DNA of 64,000 nt from Streptomyces wuyuanensis (GTDB taxonomy: Bacteria; Actinomycetota; Actinomycetes; Streptomycetales; Streptomycetaceae). Below are positions 25,405-34,976 of the stretch, piece after piece. The notes under the pieces are model-generated. The model saw nothing but the letters and a program-made list of their open reading frames with translations, ran no database searches and was not told the origin of the DNA. Within the stretch, counting starts at the first letter, position 1, and every line of letters begins with the position of its first letter. The translations under genes and the position numbers were made by a program. The stretch spans positions 207,227-271,226 of the forward strand of contig NZ_FNHI01000010.1 in assembly GCF_900103455.1 (NCBI RefSeq). The letters are read 5' to 3'.

Positions 25405-27204
25405 GTGGCTGACGTACCTGCCGATCTTGCCGCAGTGTGGCCACGAGTGCTGGAACAGCTTCTCGGAGAAGGCCAGCAGGGCATCGAGCCCAAGGACAAG
25501 CAGTGGATCGAGCGGTGCCAGCCGCTCGCGCTGGTGGCCGACACCGCTCTCCTCGCCGTCCCCAACGAATGGGGCAAGCGCGTGCTCGAGGGCCGGCTGG
25601 CGCCACTGATCAGCGACACCCTCAGCCGCGAGTGCGGCCGCCCGATCCGGATCGCGATCACCGTCGACGACTCAGCGGCCGAGCCGGTCGCCCCGCCGGC
25701 GCCGCCCGTGCAGCAGCCTCCCCGCTACCAGGGCCCGCAGCACGACGAGCCGCGCCACGGCGACACCTACGACGGATACGGCCATCGGCCTGGGGACGAC
25801 GACGGGCTGCCGAGCGTCCGCCCGGCCTATCCCGAGTACCAGCAGCAGCGCCCGGGGCCCGGCGCCTGGCCGCGCACCCAGGAGGATCTTTCCTGGCAGC
25901 AGCCGCGACTGGGCGGCTTCCAGGAGCGCGACCCCTACGCCACGGCCCGCCATCAGCAGCCGCAGCACGACTACCGCTCGCCCATGCCCGACCGCGGGCA
26001 GTACGACCACCAGCGCCCCGACCGGCACGAACTCCCCGAGCCCGGGACCCCTCGGCACGGCGGCCCGGGGGCCGGGCCCGTCGGAACAGCGGTTCCGGGT
26101 CCGCCCGGTGGCGGCGGCGCCCCCGGGCCCCTCGGCGCGCAGCCCGCGCCGGCCCCGGGCCCCGGTGAGCCGCACGCCCGGCTGAACCCGAAGTACCTCT
26201 TCGACACCTTCGTCATCGGCGCGTCCAACCGGTTCGCGCACGCGGCCGCCGTCGCGGTGGCCGAGGCGCCGGCGAAGGCGTACAACCCCCTCTTCATCTA
26301 CGGGGAGTCGGGACTCGGCAAGACCCATCTGCTGCATGCGATCGGGCACTACGCGCGCAGTCTCTATCCCGGCACCCGGGTGCGGTACGTGAGCTCCGAG
26401 GAGTTCACCAACGAGTTCATCAACTCGATCCGCGACGGCAAGGGCGACACCTTCCGCAAGCGCTACCGCGACGTGGACATCCTGCTGGTCGACGACATCC
26501 AGTTCCTCGCGAGCAAGGAGTCGACGCAGGAGGAGTTCTTCCACACCTTCAACACCCTGCACAACGCAAACAAGCAGATCGTGCTCTCCTCCGACCGGCC
26601 GCCCAAGCAGCTGATGACCCTGGAGGACCGGCTGCGGAACCGCTTCGAGTGGGGCCTCACCACCGACGTGCAGCCGCCGGAGCTGGAGACGCGCATCGCG
26701 ATCCTCCGCAAGAAGGCGGTGCAGGAACAGCTCAACGCCCCGCCGGAGGTGCTGGAGTTCATCGCCTCCCGGATCTCGCGGAACATCCGCGAGCTGGAGG
26801 GCGCGCTGATCCGGGTCACGGCCTTCGCGAGCCTCAACCGGCAGCCGGTGGACCTCGGACTCACCGAGATCGTCCTGAAGGACCTCATCCCGGGCGGCGA
26901 GGACTCCGCCCCGGAGATCACCGCCGGCGCGATCATGGCGGCGACCGCCGACTACTTCGGGCTGACCGTGGAGGACCTCTGCGGATCCTCCCGCAGCCGC
27001 GTCCTCGTGACCGCGCGTCAGATCGCCATGTACCTGTGCCGGGAGCTCACGGACCTGTCGCTGCCGAAGATCGGTGCGCAGTTCGGTGGCCGGGACCACA
27101 CGACGGTGATGCACGCGGACCGCAAGATCCGAGCGCTGATGGCCGAGCGGCGCTCCATCTACAACCAGGTCACCGAGCTCACGAACCGCATCAAGAACGG
27201 CTGA
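25405..27204 (+). CDS. dnaA: Chromosomal replication initiator DnaA
   Basis: 599 aa. Domain I (about 1-90) starts DVPADLAAVWPRVLEQLL. Domain II (about 95-265) is a very long Pro/Gln/Arg-rich linker, a Streptomyces hallmark. Domain III is AAA+ with Walker A GESGLGKTHLLHA and Walker B ILLVDDIQFL. Domain IV (from about 495) has the DNA-binding helix-turn-helix and the signature GGRDHTTVMHADRKI. The GTG start at 25405 has only a weak ribosome site. It binds the boxes in the adjacent oriC. Confidence 0.98.
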   Translation: MADVPADLAAVWPRVLEQLLGEGQQGIEPKDKQWIERCQPLALVADTALLAVPNEWGKRVLEGRLAPLISDTLSRECGRPIRIAITVDDSAAEPVAPPAPPVQQPPRYQGPQHDEPRHGDTYDGYGHRPGDDDGLPSVRPAYPEYQQQRPGPGAWPRTQEDLSWQQPRLGGFQERDPYATARHQQPQHDYRSPMPDRGQYDHQRPDRHELPEPGTPRHGGPGAGPVGTAVPGPPGGGGAPGPLGAQPAPAPGPGEPHARLNPKYLFDTFVIGASNRFAHAAAVAVAEAPAKAYNPLFIYGESGLGKTHLLHAIGHYARSLYPGTRVRYVSSEEFTNEFINSIRDGKGDTFRKRYRDVDILLVDDIQFLASKESTQEEFFHTFNTLHNANKQIVLSSDRPPKQLMTLEDRLRNRFEWGLTTDVQPPELETRIAILRKKAVQEQLNAPPEVLEFIASRISRNIRELEGALIRVTAFASLNRQPVDLGLTEIVLKDLIPGGEDSAPEITAGAIMAATADYFGLTVEDLCGSSRSRVLVTARQIAMYLCRELTDLSLPKIGAQFGGRDHTTVMHADRKIRALMAERRSIYNQVTELTNRIKNG

Positions 27205-27384
27205 GCGCGGTCGGGGCCCGTATGCCCCGGCCGCAGCCCCTCGGCGACTGACGAGTGGGTGCCGACGGCCGTGGGCGCGACGGCGTCTGCGGAACCCCGT
27301 CCGCCGCGGACTCGGCTGTCCGTACGAGCGGCCGTCGCCGTGGACGCCGCTCCCGATGCGCGAACGATCGGCCGTGCACTGCCC

Positions 27385-27422
27385 CGAAGGGCGCTCCGAG
27401 ATCCTTCCCGGGGCGCCCTTCG
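27385..27422 (+). terminator. Terminator after dnaA
   Basis: A 10-bp perfect stem (27385-27394 with 27413-27422) and an 18-nt loop, 180 bp after the dnaA stop codon and before the first oriC box. Confidence 0.7.
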
Positions 27423-27519
27423 CCGTGTCCGGCTCTGTCTCCCGCCGCCCGACGCCGTCCCGCAGCCGCCCCACCGCCCCTCGGGCGCCGTCGCGCTGTT
27501 CGAATAGATGTCGCGTCGA

Positions 27520-28095
27520 GGCCGTTCTCCACAGAAGTGGGAAGGATCTTCCGTCCACAGCCTGGGGACCTGTGAGTTGTCCAGAGAGCGTCCACAGGAG
27601 CGCCGGCCTCGACTTGATCATGGCTGGTCAGGAGGGTGTGGATTTGTGTCCAACCGTGCTCCACAGACTGTGGACACACGGGCCGTCCACAGGGCGCGAT
27701 TCGCGTTGTCCCCACCCGGCCCACAGGAGAGCCTGCGTTGCCCACAGCTTCTCCACACGGCTGTCCACTGTTCGGCAACAAAACGCCCGGGCTCACTAGA
27801 GCGAGTGAAAGGCGTCACACCAAGGTGCTGGGTTGGGCTGTGGGGAACGGGGGTAAAGCTGGGGACGGCACTGGGGAGAAGTCCCCGCGACCTGTGCATC
27901 GGGTGTGCAGAACTTTCCGGCGTCCACAGCACGGCCTGGTTGTCCACTGGTTCCGCCCACAGGGTCCGTGGACAAAAATCGGCTTCTGACCTGCACGGAT
28001 GGCGTTATCCACGGTTTCCACAGGCCCTACTACTACTCCCACTCAGAGATACCGGGGAATTCGCTTCGAAGAGGGGCCTGTGCACAACTCGCCGC
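27520..28095. other. oriC: Chromosomal replication origin oriC
   Basis: A non-coding stretch between dnaA and dnaN densely filled with variants of the DnaA box TTGTCCACA. I count 18 within two mismatches, starting at 27525, 27551, 27577, 27588, 27657, 27669, 27683, 27706, 27738, 27749 and 27761 (left cluster), and 27839, 27920, 27940, 27967, 28005, 28014 and 28079 (right cluster). About 70 bp without boxes separates the clusters. None matches the consensus perfectly; seven or more differ at one base. Both orientations occur. This two-cluster layout matches the known Streptomyces origin. No AT-rich 13-mers of the E. coli type are visible. Confidence 0.95.
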
Positions 28096-28257
28096 GGGAC
28101 TCCCGGCTGCCGCTTGTCTCGACTTGACCCCGAGCCGCACCGAGTGTCGGCGCGGTGCGTCAGACTGGTCTCCGGCATCGGGCCCCACCACCGGTCGGGG
28201 TGCCGTGTGCCGACGAAGGCCGGCAGGGCGAGCGAGCAACAGCAGGAGGCGGTTCCG

Positions 28258-29388
28258 GTGAAGATCCGGGTGGAACGCGATGTACTCGCGGAGGCGGTGG
28301 CGTGGGTGGCACGGAGCCTCCCGGCACGTCCGCCGGCGCCCGTTCTCGCGGGCCTTCTTCTGAAGGCGGAGGACGGCGCCCTCAGCTTCTCCAGCTTCGA
28401 CTACGAGGTCTCCGCGAAGGTCTCGGTCGAGGCCGAGATCGAGGAGGACGGGACGGTCCTCGTGTCCGGCCGCCTGCTCGCCGACATCTGCCGCGCCCTC
28501 CCCAACCGCCCGGTGGAGATTTCCACAGACGGTGTACGGGCGACCGTGGTCTGCGGATCCTCCCGCTTCACGCTCCACACCCTCCCTGTGGAGGAGTACC
28601 CCGCGCTGCCGCAGATGCCCACCGCGACCGGCACCGTCCCCGGCGAGGTCTTCGCCTCCGCCGCCGCCCAGGTCGCCATCGCCGCCGGCCGCGACGACAC
28701 GCTGCCCGTGCTCACCGGTGTGCGGATCGAGATCGAGGGCGACACCGTCACCCTGGCCTCCACCGACCGCTACCGCTTCGCGGTCCGCGAGTTCCTGTGG
28801 AAGCCCGAGTCCCCAAACGCCTCCGCGGTCGCCCTCGTCCCCGCCAAGACCCTGCTCGACACCGCCAAGGCCCTGACCAGCGGTGACACGGTCACGCTGG
28901 CGCTGTCCGGCTCGGGTGCCGGTGAGGGCCTGATCGGTTTCGAGGGCGCAGGCCGGCGCACGACCACGCGTCTGCTCGAGGGCGACCTGCCGAAGTACCG
29001 GACGCTCTTCCCTACCGAGTTCAACTCGGTGGCCGTGATCGAGACCGCACCGTTCGTCGAGGCCGTCAAGCGCGTCGCCCTCGTCGCCGAGCGGAACACT
29101 CCGGTCCGGCTCAGCTTCGAGCAGGGCGTGCTGATCCTGGAGGCGGGTTCCAGCGACGACGCACAGGCTGTGGAGCGCGTGGACGCCCAGCTGGAGGGCG
29201 ACGACATCTCGATCGCCTTCAACCCGACGTTCCTGCTGGACGGGCTCAGCGCCATCGACTCCCCGGTCGCGCAGCTCTCCTTCACCACCTCCACCAAGCC
29301 GGCGCTGCTCAGCGGCAAGCCGGCCGTGGACGCGGAGGCGGACGAGGCGTACAAGTACCTGATCATGCCGGTGCGCCTCAGCGGCTGA
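28258..29388 (+). CDS. dnaN: DNA polymerase III beta subunit (sliding clamp)
   Basis: 376 aa, the normal clamp length of three similar domains. Visible landmarks are VKIRVERDVLAEAVAWVARSL at the start, FTLHTLPVEEYPALP near 105, DTLPVLTGVRIEIEG and TDRYRFAVREF in the middle, and the conserved end YKYLIMPVRLSG. It forms the ring that tethers the replicative polymerase and recruits repair proteins. GTG 28258 has AGGAGG 8 nt upstream; the long open frame upstream runs through oriC and is not coding. It is the first gene downstream of the origin. Confidence 0.97.
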   Translation: MKIRVERDVLAEAVAWVARSLPARPPAPVLAGLLLKAEDGALSFSSFDYEVSAKVSVEAEIEEDGTVLVSGRLLADICRALPNRPVEISTDGVRATVVCGSSRFTLHTLPVEEYPALPQMPTATGTVPGEVFASAAAQVAIAAGRDDTLPVLTGVRIEIEGDTVTLASTDRYRFAVREFLWKPESPNASAVALVPAKTLLDTAKALTSGDTVTLALSGSGAGEGLIGFEGAGRRTTTRLLEGDLPKYRTLFPTEFNSVAVIETAPFVEAVKRVALVAERNTPVRLSFEQGVLILEAGSSDDAQAVERVDAQLEGDDISIAFNPTFLLDGLSAIDSPVAQLSFTTSTKPALLSGKPAVDAEADEAYKYLIMPVRLSG

Positions 29389-29530
29389 GTCCCGTTCCGG
29401 TGGGCGGTCGTACCTCTTCGGCCCTTGTCCGGCCTGTACTTATGAGCGCCTGACCCCACAGGTGTGTGCCCGTGTCCCGGCGTAGGCTCGGACGCGGGTA
29501 CGAAACACCACACCGTAAGGATTCTTTCTG

Positions 29531-30409
29531 ATGGAGCTCGGTCTCGTCGGCCTCGGCAAGATGGGCGGCAACATGCGCGAGCGCATCCGCCGCGCAGGCC
29601 ACACCGTCATCGGTTACGACCGCAACCCGGACCTCTCCGATGTCCCCAGCCTCGAGGCGCTTGTGGACAGGCTCGAGGGCCCGCGGGTGGTGTGGGTGAT
29701 GGTCCCTGCCGGCGCGGCGACCCAGGCCACGATCGACGAGCTGGCCGGGCTGCTGTCGCCCGGCGACGTGGTCGTCGACGGCGGCAACTCCCGCTGGACG
29801 GATGACGAGAAGCACGCCGTCGAGCTGGGTATCAAGGGCATCGGCTTCGTCGACTGCGGTGTGTCGGGCGGCGTCTGGGGTCTGGAGAACGGCTACGCGC
29901 TGATGTACGGCGGCTCGGAGGAGAACGTCGCCAAGGTGCAGCCGGTGTTCGACGCGCTCAAGCCCGAGGGCGAGTACGGCGCGGTGCACGCGGGCAAGGT
30001 CGGCGCCGGCCACTTCGCGAAGATGGTCCACAACGGCATCGAGTACGCCATGATGCAGGCCTACGCCGAGGGCTGGGAGCTGCTGGAGAAGGTCGACTCC
30101 GTCACCGATGTGCGCGAGGTCTTCCGCTCCTGGCAGGAGGGCACGGTCATCCGTTCCTGGCTGCTCGACCTCGCCGTCAACGCGCTGGACGACGACGAGC
30201 ACCTGGAGAAGATCCGAGGTTATGCACAGGACTCCGGCGAGGGCCGGTGGACTGTGGAAGCCGCGATCGACAACGCGGTGCCGCTGCCGGCGATCACCGC
30301 GTCCCTGTTCGCGCGGTTCGCGTCCCGTCAGGACGACTCCCCGCAGATGAAGATGATCGCGGCCCTGCGGAACCAGTTCGGCGGGCACGCGGTGGAGAAC
30401 AACCAGTAA
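29531..30409 (+). CDS. gnd: 6-phosphogluconate dehydrogenase (decarboxylating), short actinobacterial form
   Basis: 292 aa. It makes ribulose-5-phosphate and NAD(P)H in the pentose-phosphate pathway. The N-terminal Rossmann motif is LVGLGKMGGNM, the substrate loop is CGVSGGVWGLENGYALM, and the catalytic segment is GAGHFAKMVHNGIEYAMMQAYAEG, with the lysine and asparagine in place. The protein is about 180 residues shorter than the E. coli enzyme, as in the GndA/YqeC-like class. AAGGA precedes ATG 29531. Its place between dnaN and recF is a known actinobacterial insertion. Confidence 0.95.
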   Translation: MELGLVGLGKMGGNMRERIRRAGHTVIGYDRNPDLSDVPSLEALVDRLEGPRVVWVMVPAGAATQATIDELAGLLSPGDVVVDGGNSRWTDDEKHAVELGIKGIGFVDCGVSGGVWGLENGYALMYGGSEENVAKVQPVFDALKPEGEYGAVHAGKVGAGHFAKMVHNGIEYAMMQAYAEGWELLEKVDSVTDVREVFRSWQEGTVIRSWLLDLAVNALDDDEHLEKIRGYAQDSGEGRWTVEAAIDNAVPLPAITASLFARFASRQDDSPQMKMIAALRNQFGGHAVENNQ

Positions 30410-30410
30410 T

Positions 30411-30423
30411 CCACAGACTGTGG
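30411..30423. repeat. 13-bp palindrome CCACAGACTGTGG at the gnd stop codon
   Basis: Starts 2 bp after the gnd stop codon and is identical to 27661-27673 inside oriC. Its arms are DnaA-box-like (TAATCCACA and TGTGGCAAA). Confidence 0.6.
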
Positions 30424-30471
30424 CAAACGGTCTGAGCACCAAGCGATAGGCCGGGGGAGGTCGGCGTCCAT

Positions 30472-31596
30472 ATGCATGTCACGCATCTGTCGCTGGCCGA
30501 CTTCCGCTCGTACGCCCGGGTCGAGGTCCCGCTCGAGCCGGGCGTCACCGCTTTCGTGGGGGCCAACGGTCAGGGCAAGACCAATCTGGTGGAGGCCGTC
30601 GGCTATCTCGCGACGCTCGGCAGCCACCGGGTCGCCTCGGACGCGCCGCTCGTGCGGATGGGCGCCGAGCGGGCCGTGATCCGGGCTGCGGTCACCCAGG
30701 GGGAGCGGTCCCAGCTGATCGAGCTGGAACTCAACCCGGGGAAGGCGAACCGGGCACGCATCAACAGGTCCTCGCAGGTCAAGCCCAGGGACGTGCTGGG
30801 GATCGTCAGGACCGTGCTGTTCGCGCCGGAGGACCTTGCCCTGGTGAAGGGCGATCCCGGCGAACGCCGGCGCTTCCTCGACGAACTGATCACGGCGCGT
30901 TCGCCGCGGATGGCCGGGGTCCGGTCGGACTACGAGCGGGTGCTCAAGCAGCGCAACACCCTGCTGAAGTCCGCCGCCATGGCGCGCCGGCACGGCGGCC
31001 GCTCCATGGACCTGTCGACGCTGGACGTCTGGGACCAGCACCTGGCCCGCGCCGGCGCGGAGCTGCTGGCACGGCGGCTGGATCTGATCGCCACCCTGCA
31101 GCCGCTGACCGACAAGGCGTACGAGCAGCTGGCGCCGGGGGGCGGGCCGGTCACCCTGGAGTACCGGGGGTCGGCCGGCGGCGGCGCGGCGCAGACGCGC
31201 GAAGAGCTGTACGAGCAGCTCATGGACGCGCTGGGCGAGGCGCGCAAGCAGGAGATCGAGCGCGGGGTCACGCTCGTCGGGCCGCACCGGGACGAACTGC
31301 TGCTCAAACTCGGCGAGATGCCGGCGAAGGGCTATGCCAGCCATGGCGAGTCCTGGTCCTACGCGCTCGCGCTGCGGTTGGCGTCGTACGACCTGCTGCG
31401 TGCCGAGGGGAACGAGCCGGTCCTGGTGCTCGACGACGTGTTCGCCGAGCTCGACGCCCGGCGGCGGGAGCGGCTGGCGGAGCTGGTCGCCCCCGGCGAG
31501 CAGGTGCTGGTGACGGCCGCGGTCGACGACGACGTTCCGGGGGTGCTGGCAGGGGCGCGGTACCGGGTCGCGGACGGGGCGGTGGAGCACGTATGA
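30472..31596 (+). CDS. recF: DNA replication and repair protein RecF
   Basis: 374 aa, an SMC-like ATPase that loads RecA at gaps. Walker A is GANGQGKTNLVEA (about 30-42), the ABC signature is SHGESWSYALALRLA, and Walker B is EPVLVLDDVFAELD. The middle has the family block PEDLALVKGDPGERRRFLDE. ATG 30472 follows a GGGGGAGG stretch. The stop codon overlaps the start of the DUF721 gene by 4 bases (ATGA). Gene order dnaN-gnd-recF-DUF721-gyrB-gyrA is conserved in streptomycetes. Confidence 0.97.
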   Translation: MHVTHLSLADFRSYARVEVPLEPGVTAFVGANGQGKTNLVEAVGYLATLGSHRVASDAPLVRMGAERAVIRAAVTQGERSQLIELELNPGKANRARINRSSQVKPRDVLGIVRTVLFAPEDLALVKGDPGERRRFLDELITARSPRMAGVRSDYERVLKQRNTLLKSAAMARRHGGRSMDLSTLDVWDQHLARAGAELLARRLDLIATLQPLTDKAYEQLAPGGGPVTLEYRGSAGGGAAQTREELYEQLMDALGEARKQEIERGVTLVGPHRDELLLKLGEMPAKGYASHGESWSYALALRLASYDLLRAEGNEPVLVLDDVFAELDARRRERLAELVAPGEQVLVTAAVDDDVPGVLAGARYRVADGAVEHV

Positions 31597-32177
31597 GCGA
31601 GAACCGGATTCCACCGGTGTCCGGGACGGGCCCGCTGTCCCCGTCGGTTCCGTCGCCGGACAAGGCGCCCGAGCCGTCCGGCGTCGATCTTGCGCGGGTG
31701 GCGCTGCGGGCGGCGAAGGAGCAGGCGCGGGCCCGGGGCGCGGCCGCCCAGGAGAAGCGCCAGGCCAGGCGGGGCGGCGGGTTGCGGTCCGGGGCACGGG
31801 CGGACGGCCGGGACCCCCTGCCGCTCGGCGCGGCGATCAACCGCCTGATCACGGAGCGGGGATGGGAGACGCCGGCGGCGGTGGGCGGCGTGATGGGCCG
31901 CTGGCCGCAGATCGTTGGCGAGGACCTGGCGAAGCACTGCGTTCCCCTGCGGTACGACGAGGATCCGGACGAGCGTGTGCTCACCGTCCAGTGCGACTCG
32001 ACGGCGTGGGCGACCCAGCTGCGACTCCTCGCGCCACGGCTCGTGGCCCGGCTCAACGAGGACCTCGGCCAGGGGACGGTCCGCATGATCAAGGTTCTGG
32101 GCCCCGGCGGGCCGGCCCGCCGTTTCGGTCCCCTGCGCGCGCCCGGCAGCACGGGCCCCGGCGACACCTACGGCTGA
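31593..32177 (+). CDS. DUF721 (DciA-like) family protein
   Basis: 194 aa. The N-terminal half is Arg/Ala-rich and probably disordered. The C-terminal half (about 75-165) has LGAAINRLITERGWETPAAVGGVMGRWPQIVGEDLAKHC and LTVQCDSTAWATQLRLL, the DUF721/DciA fold. DciA proteins load or activate the replicative helicase in bacteria lacking DnaC; the place between recF and gyrB supports a replication role here by inference. It is translationally coupled to recF by a 4-base overlap. Confidence 0.9.
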   Translation: MSENRIPPVSGTGPLSPSVPSPDKAPEPSGVDLARVALRAAKEQARARGAAAQEKRQARRGGGLRSGARADGRDPLPLGAAINRLITERGWETPAAVGGVMGRWPQIVGEDLAKHCVPLRYDEDPDERVLTVQCDSTAWATQLRLLAPRLVARLNEDLGQGTVRMIKVLGPGGPARRFGPLRAPGSTGPGDTYG

Positions 32178-32883
32178 CGCCCCGAGTACCGCCGGGACCT
32201 CCCCGGTCCCGCGAGGGAACCCGGCCGAGCGCGATCCCGGGACGCCATCGCCTGAGTGGTCCGCATCACACGTACGAGTTTTCCGGGGGGTGCCGCACTC
32301 CGTCCGGTCGGCCGCGCACGGTCCCGGGCGCGGTCCCCAGCCTGTGGACAAAGGTCCGTCGCCGACGCGTGCCCGGGCGCGGAGGCCCGTTCCGCCGCGA
32401 CCCGGGCGGGCCCGGGCGGGCCCGCGTGAGGTCGCGGCCTGCCCGCCCGCTCTCTCCCCGAACCGGCCGCCACGCCCCCGAGCCTCCCGAGGACGATCAT
32501 CGCCGCAGGTCAGAGGCCGTCTCAAGGATCCCGGCGTCCCTCTGCCCCGCGGGCCCTCGGCGCCCGCCCACGTGCTCCGGCCGGCGGTGGGACTCGTGGG
32601 ACCGATGGGGTGTCCCTCACCGTAGCCGGAGGTTGACAGGCCGAAGCGCTCAAAGCCCGTGTGAGCCTCTTGGGGGCCCTTCCCGAATATGGGGAGTCGG
32701 CAGCCGCCCGTTGAGGGCGGCACATGCGGACTCAGGCACCGGCAAACCCCCATTCGTGTCGGCGGTACCGGTAGACTGGTAGAGAATCCCGCCACTGCGC
32801 GGGACACGTCGATTACAGCCGAACGACGCAGCCGGTCCCGCTTCCCCGGAGAACGGTTTGTGCTGTGCCAGAAAGGGCGCTTC
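32178..32883. other. Non-coding gap upstream of gyrB
   Basis: 706 bp without a credible gene. It contains a small hairpin (32193-32211) that may end the recF transcript, a perfect DnaA box (32343-32351) and a CCCGGGCGGG direct repeat (32401-32424). A -10-like TAGACT at 32772-32777 may belong to the gyrB promoter, although no good -35 precedes it. Confidence 0.55.
32343..32351 (-). promoter_or_regulatory. Perfect DnaA box between DUF721 and gyrB
   Basis: TGTGGACAA with exact consensus, about 540 bp upstream of gyrB and outside the oriC box clusters. Confidence 0.6.
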
Positions 32884-34935
32884 GTGGCCGATTCCGGCAA
32901 CCCCAACGAGAACATTCCTTCCACTGCTGCCGGCGAGGCCGGCGAGGGCCTGGGGCCCTCGTCGTACGACGCCAGCGCGATCACCGTCCTCGAGGGTTTG
33001 GACGCGGTCCGCAAGCGCCCCGGCATGTACATCGGGTCGACCGGTGAGCGTGGCCTCCATCACCTCGTCCAGGAGGTCGTCGACAACTCCGTCGACGAGG
33101 CCCTGGCCGGGCACGCGGACACGATCGACGTGACGATCCTCGCCGACGGCGGTGTCCGGGTCGTGGACAACGGCCGTGGCATCCCCGTCGACATCCACCC
33201 CGTGGAGAAGAAGCCGGCCGTCGAGGTCGTCCTCACGGTCCTGCACGCGGGCGGCAAGTTCGGAGGCGGCGGCTACGCCGTGTCCGGCGGTCTGCACGGC
33301 GTCGGCGTGAGCGTCGTGAACGCGCTCTCCACCAAGGTCTCGGTGGAGATCAAGCGCGACGGCCACCGCTGGACGCAGGACTACAAGATGGGCGTGCCCA
33401 CCGCCCCGCTGGCGAAGCACGAGCCGGTGGAGGACTCCGGCACCACGGTCACCTTCTGGGCCGACCCGGACATCTTCGAGACGACGGAGTACTCCTTCGA
33501 GACGCTCTCGCGCCGCTTCCAGGAGATGGCCTTCCTCAACAAGGGCCTGACCCTGACGCTGACGGACGAGCGCGAGTCCGCGAAGGCGACCGTCGGCGCG
33601 GACGACCCGGACGCGGAGGCGGCGGCCGAGCCCCAGGCGCGCACGGTGAAGTACCACTACGAGGGCGGCATCGTCGACTTCGTGACGTACCTCAACTCGC
33701 GCAAGGGCGAGCTGATCCACCCCACGGTCATCGACATCGAGGCCGAGGACAAGGAGCGGCTGCTCTCCGTCGAGGTCGCGATGCAGTGGAACTCGCAGTA
33801 CAGCGAGGGTGTGTACTCCTTCGCGAACACGATCCACACGCACGAGGGCGGTACCCACGAGGAGGGCTTCCGCGCCGCGCTCACGGGTCTGGTCAACCGC
33901 TATGCGCGGGACAGGAAGCTGCTGCGCGAGAAGGACGACAACCTCACCGGTGAGGACATCCGCGAGGGTCTGACCGCGATCATCTCGGTCAAGCTGGGCG
34001 AGCCCCAGTTCGAGGGCCAGACCAAGACCAAGCTGGGCAACACGGAGGCGAAGACCTTCGTCCAGAAGGTGGTCAACGAGCACCTGACCGACTGGTTCGA
34101 CCGCAACCCCAACGAGGCCGCGGACATCGTCCGCAAGGGCATCCAGGCCGCCACGGCCCGTGTCGCCGCCCGCAAGGCCCGTGACCTGACGCGTCGCAAG
34201 GGGCTGCTGGAGAGCGCCTCGCTGCCGGGCAAGCTGTCCGACTGCCAGTCGAACGACCCCACCAAGTGCGAGATCTTCATCGTCGAGGGTGACTCCGCCG
34301 GCGGCTCGGCCAAGTCCGGCCGCAACCCGATGTACCAGGCGATCCTGCCGATCCGAGGCAAGATCCTGAACGTCGAGAAGGCGCGGGTCGACAAGATCCT
34401 CCAGAACACCGAGGTCCAGGCGCTGATCTCGGCCTTCGGCACCGGTATCCACGAAGACTTCGACATCGAGAAGCTTCGGTATCACAAGATCATCCTGATG
34501 GCGGACGCCGACGTCGACGGCCAGCACATCAACACCCTGCTGCTGACCTTCCTCTTCCGCTTCATGCGGCCGCTGGTCGAGGCGGGCCACGTGTTCCTGT
34601 CCCGTCCGCCGCTCTACAAGATCAAGTGGGGCCGCGACGACTTCGAGTACGCGTACTCGGACCGTGAGCGCGACGCCCTCGTCGAGCTCGGCAAGCAGCA
34701 GGGCAAGCGGATCAAGGAAGACTCGATCCAGCGCTTCAAGGGTCTCGGTGAGATGAACGCCGAGGAACTGCGCGTCACCACGATGGACATCGAGCACCGA
34801 GTCCTCGGTCAGGTCACCCTGGACGACGCCGCGCAGGCGGACGACCTGTTCTCGGTGCTGATGGGCGAGGACGTCGAGGCACGGCGCTCCTTCATCCAGC
34901 GCAACGCCAAGGACGTCCGCTTCCTCGACATCTGA
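32884..34935 (+). CDS. gyrB: DNA gyrase subunit B
   Basis: 683 aa. The GHKL ATPase domain shows VVDNGRGIPVDIHP and GGLHGVGVSVVNALS. The TOPRIM domain shows EGDSAGGSAKSGR and MADADVDGQHI, with metal-binding acidic residues intact. The C-terminus has QRFKGLGEMNAEEL. GTG 32884 with AAAGGG about 7 nt upstream is the usual Streptomyces start. It is the ATP-driven half of gyrase and is followed by gyrA after 41 bp. The EGDSAGG region shows no obvious resistance-type change. Expression of gyrBA in actinomycetes responds to supercoiling. Confidence 0.97.
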   Translation: MADSGNPNENIPSTAAGEAGEGLGPSSYDASAITVLEGLDAVRKRPGMYIGSTGERGLHHLVQEVVDNSVDEALAGHADTIDVTILADGGVRVVDNGRGIPVDIHPVEKKPAVEVVLTVLHAGGKFGGGGYAVSGGLHGVGVSVVNALSTKVSVEIKRDGHRWTQDYKMGVPTAPLAKHEPVEDSGTTVTFWADPDIFETTEYSFETLSRRFQEMAFLNKGLTLTLTDERESAKATVGADDPDAEAAAEPQARTVKYHYEGGIVDFVTYLNSRKGELIHPTVIDIEAEDKERLLSVEVAMQWNSQYSEGVYSFANTIHTHEGGTHEEGFRAALTGLVNRYARDRKLLREKDDNLTGEDIREGLTAIISVKLGEPQFEGQTKTKLGNTEAKTFVQKVVNEHLTDWFDRNPNEAADIVRKGIQAATARVAARKARDLTRRKGLLESASLPGKLSDCQSNDPTKCEIFIVEGDSAGGSAKSGRNPMYQAILPIRGKILNVEKARVDKILQNTEVQALISAFGTGIHEDFDIEKLRYHKIILMADADVDGQHINTLLLTFLFRFMRPLVEAGHVFLSRPPLYKIKWGRDDFEYAYSDRERDALVELGKQQGKRIKEDSIQRFKGLGEMNAEELRVTTMDIEHRVLGQVTLDDAAQADDLFSVLMGEDVEARRSFIQRNAKDVRFLDI

Positions 34936-34976
34936 GTCGGTCTCAGCTGACCGCTCGAAAGGACTGAAGACCAGCA

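Noticed and set aside
27508..28257. In-frame upstream extension of dnaN through oriC
   Set aside because: The stretch is the box-filled origin, has no protein-like composition, and GTG 28258 has a strong ribosome site.
32178..32883. Open frames in the gap before gyrB
   Set aside because: Several exist on both strands but are Pro/Arg/Gly-rich, overlap one another and lack ribosome sites.
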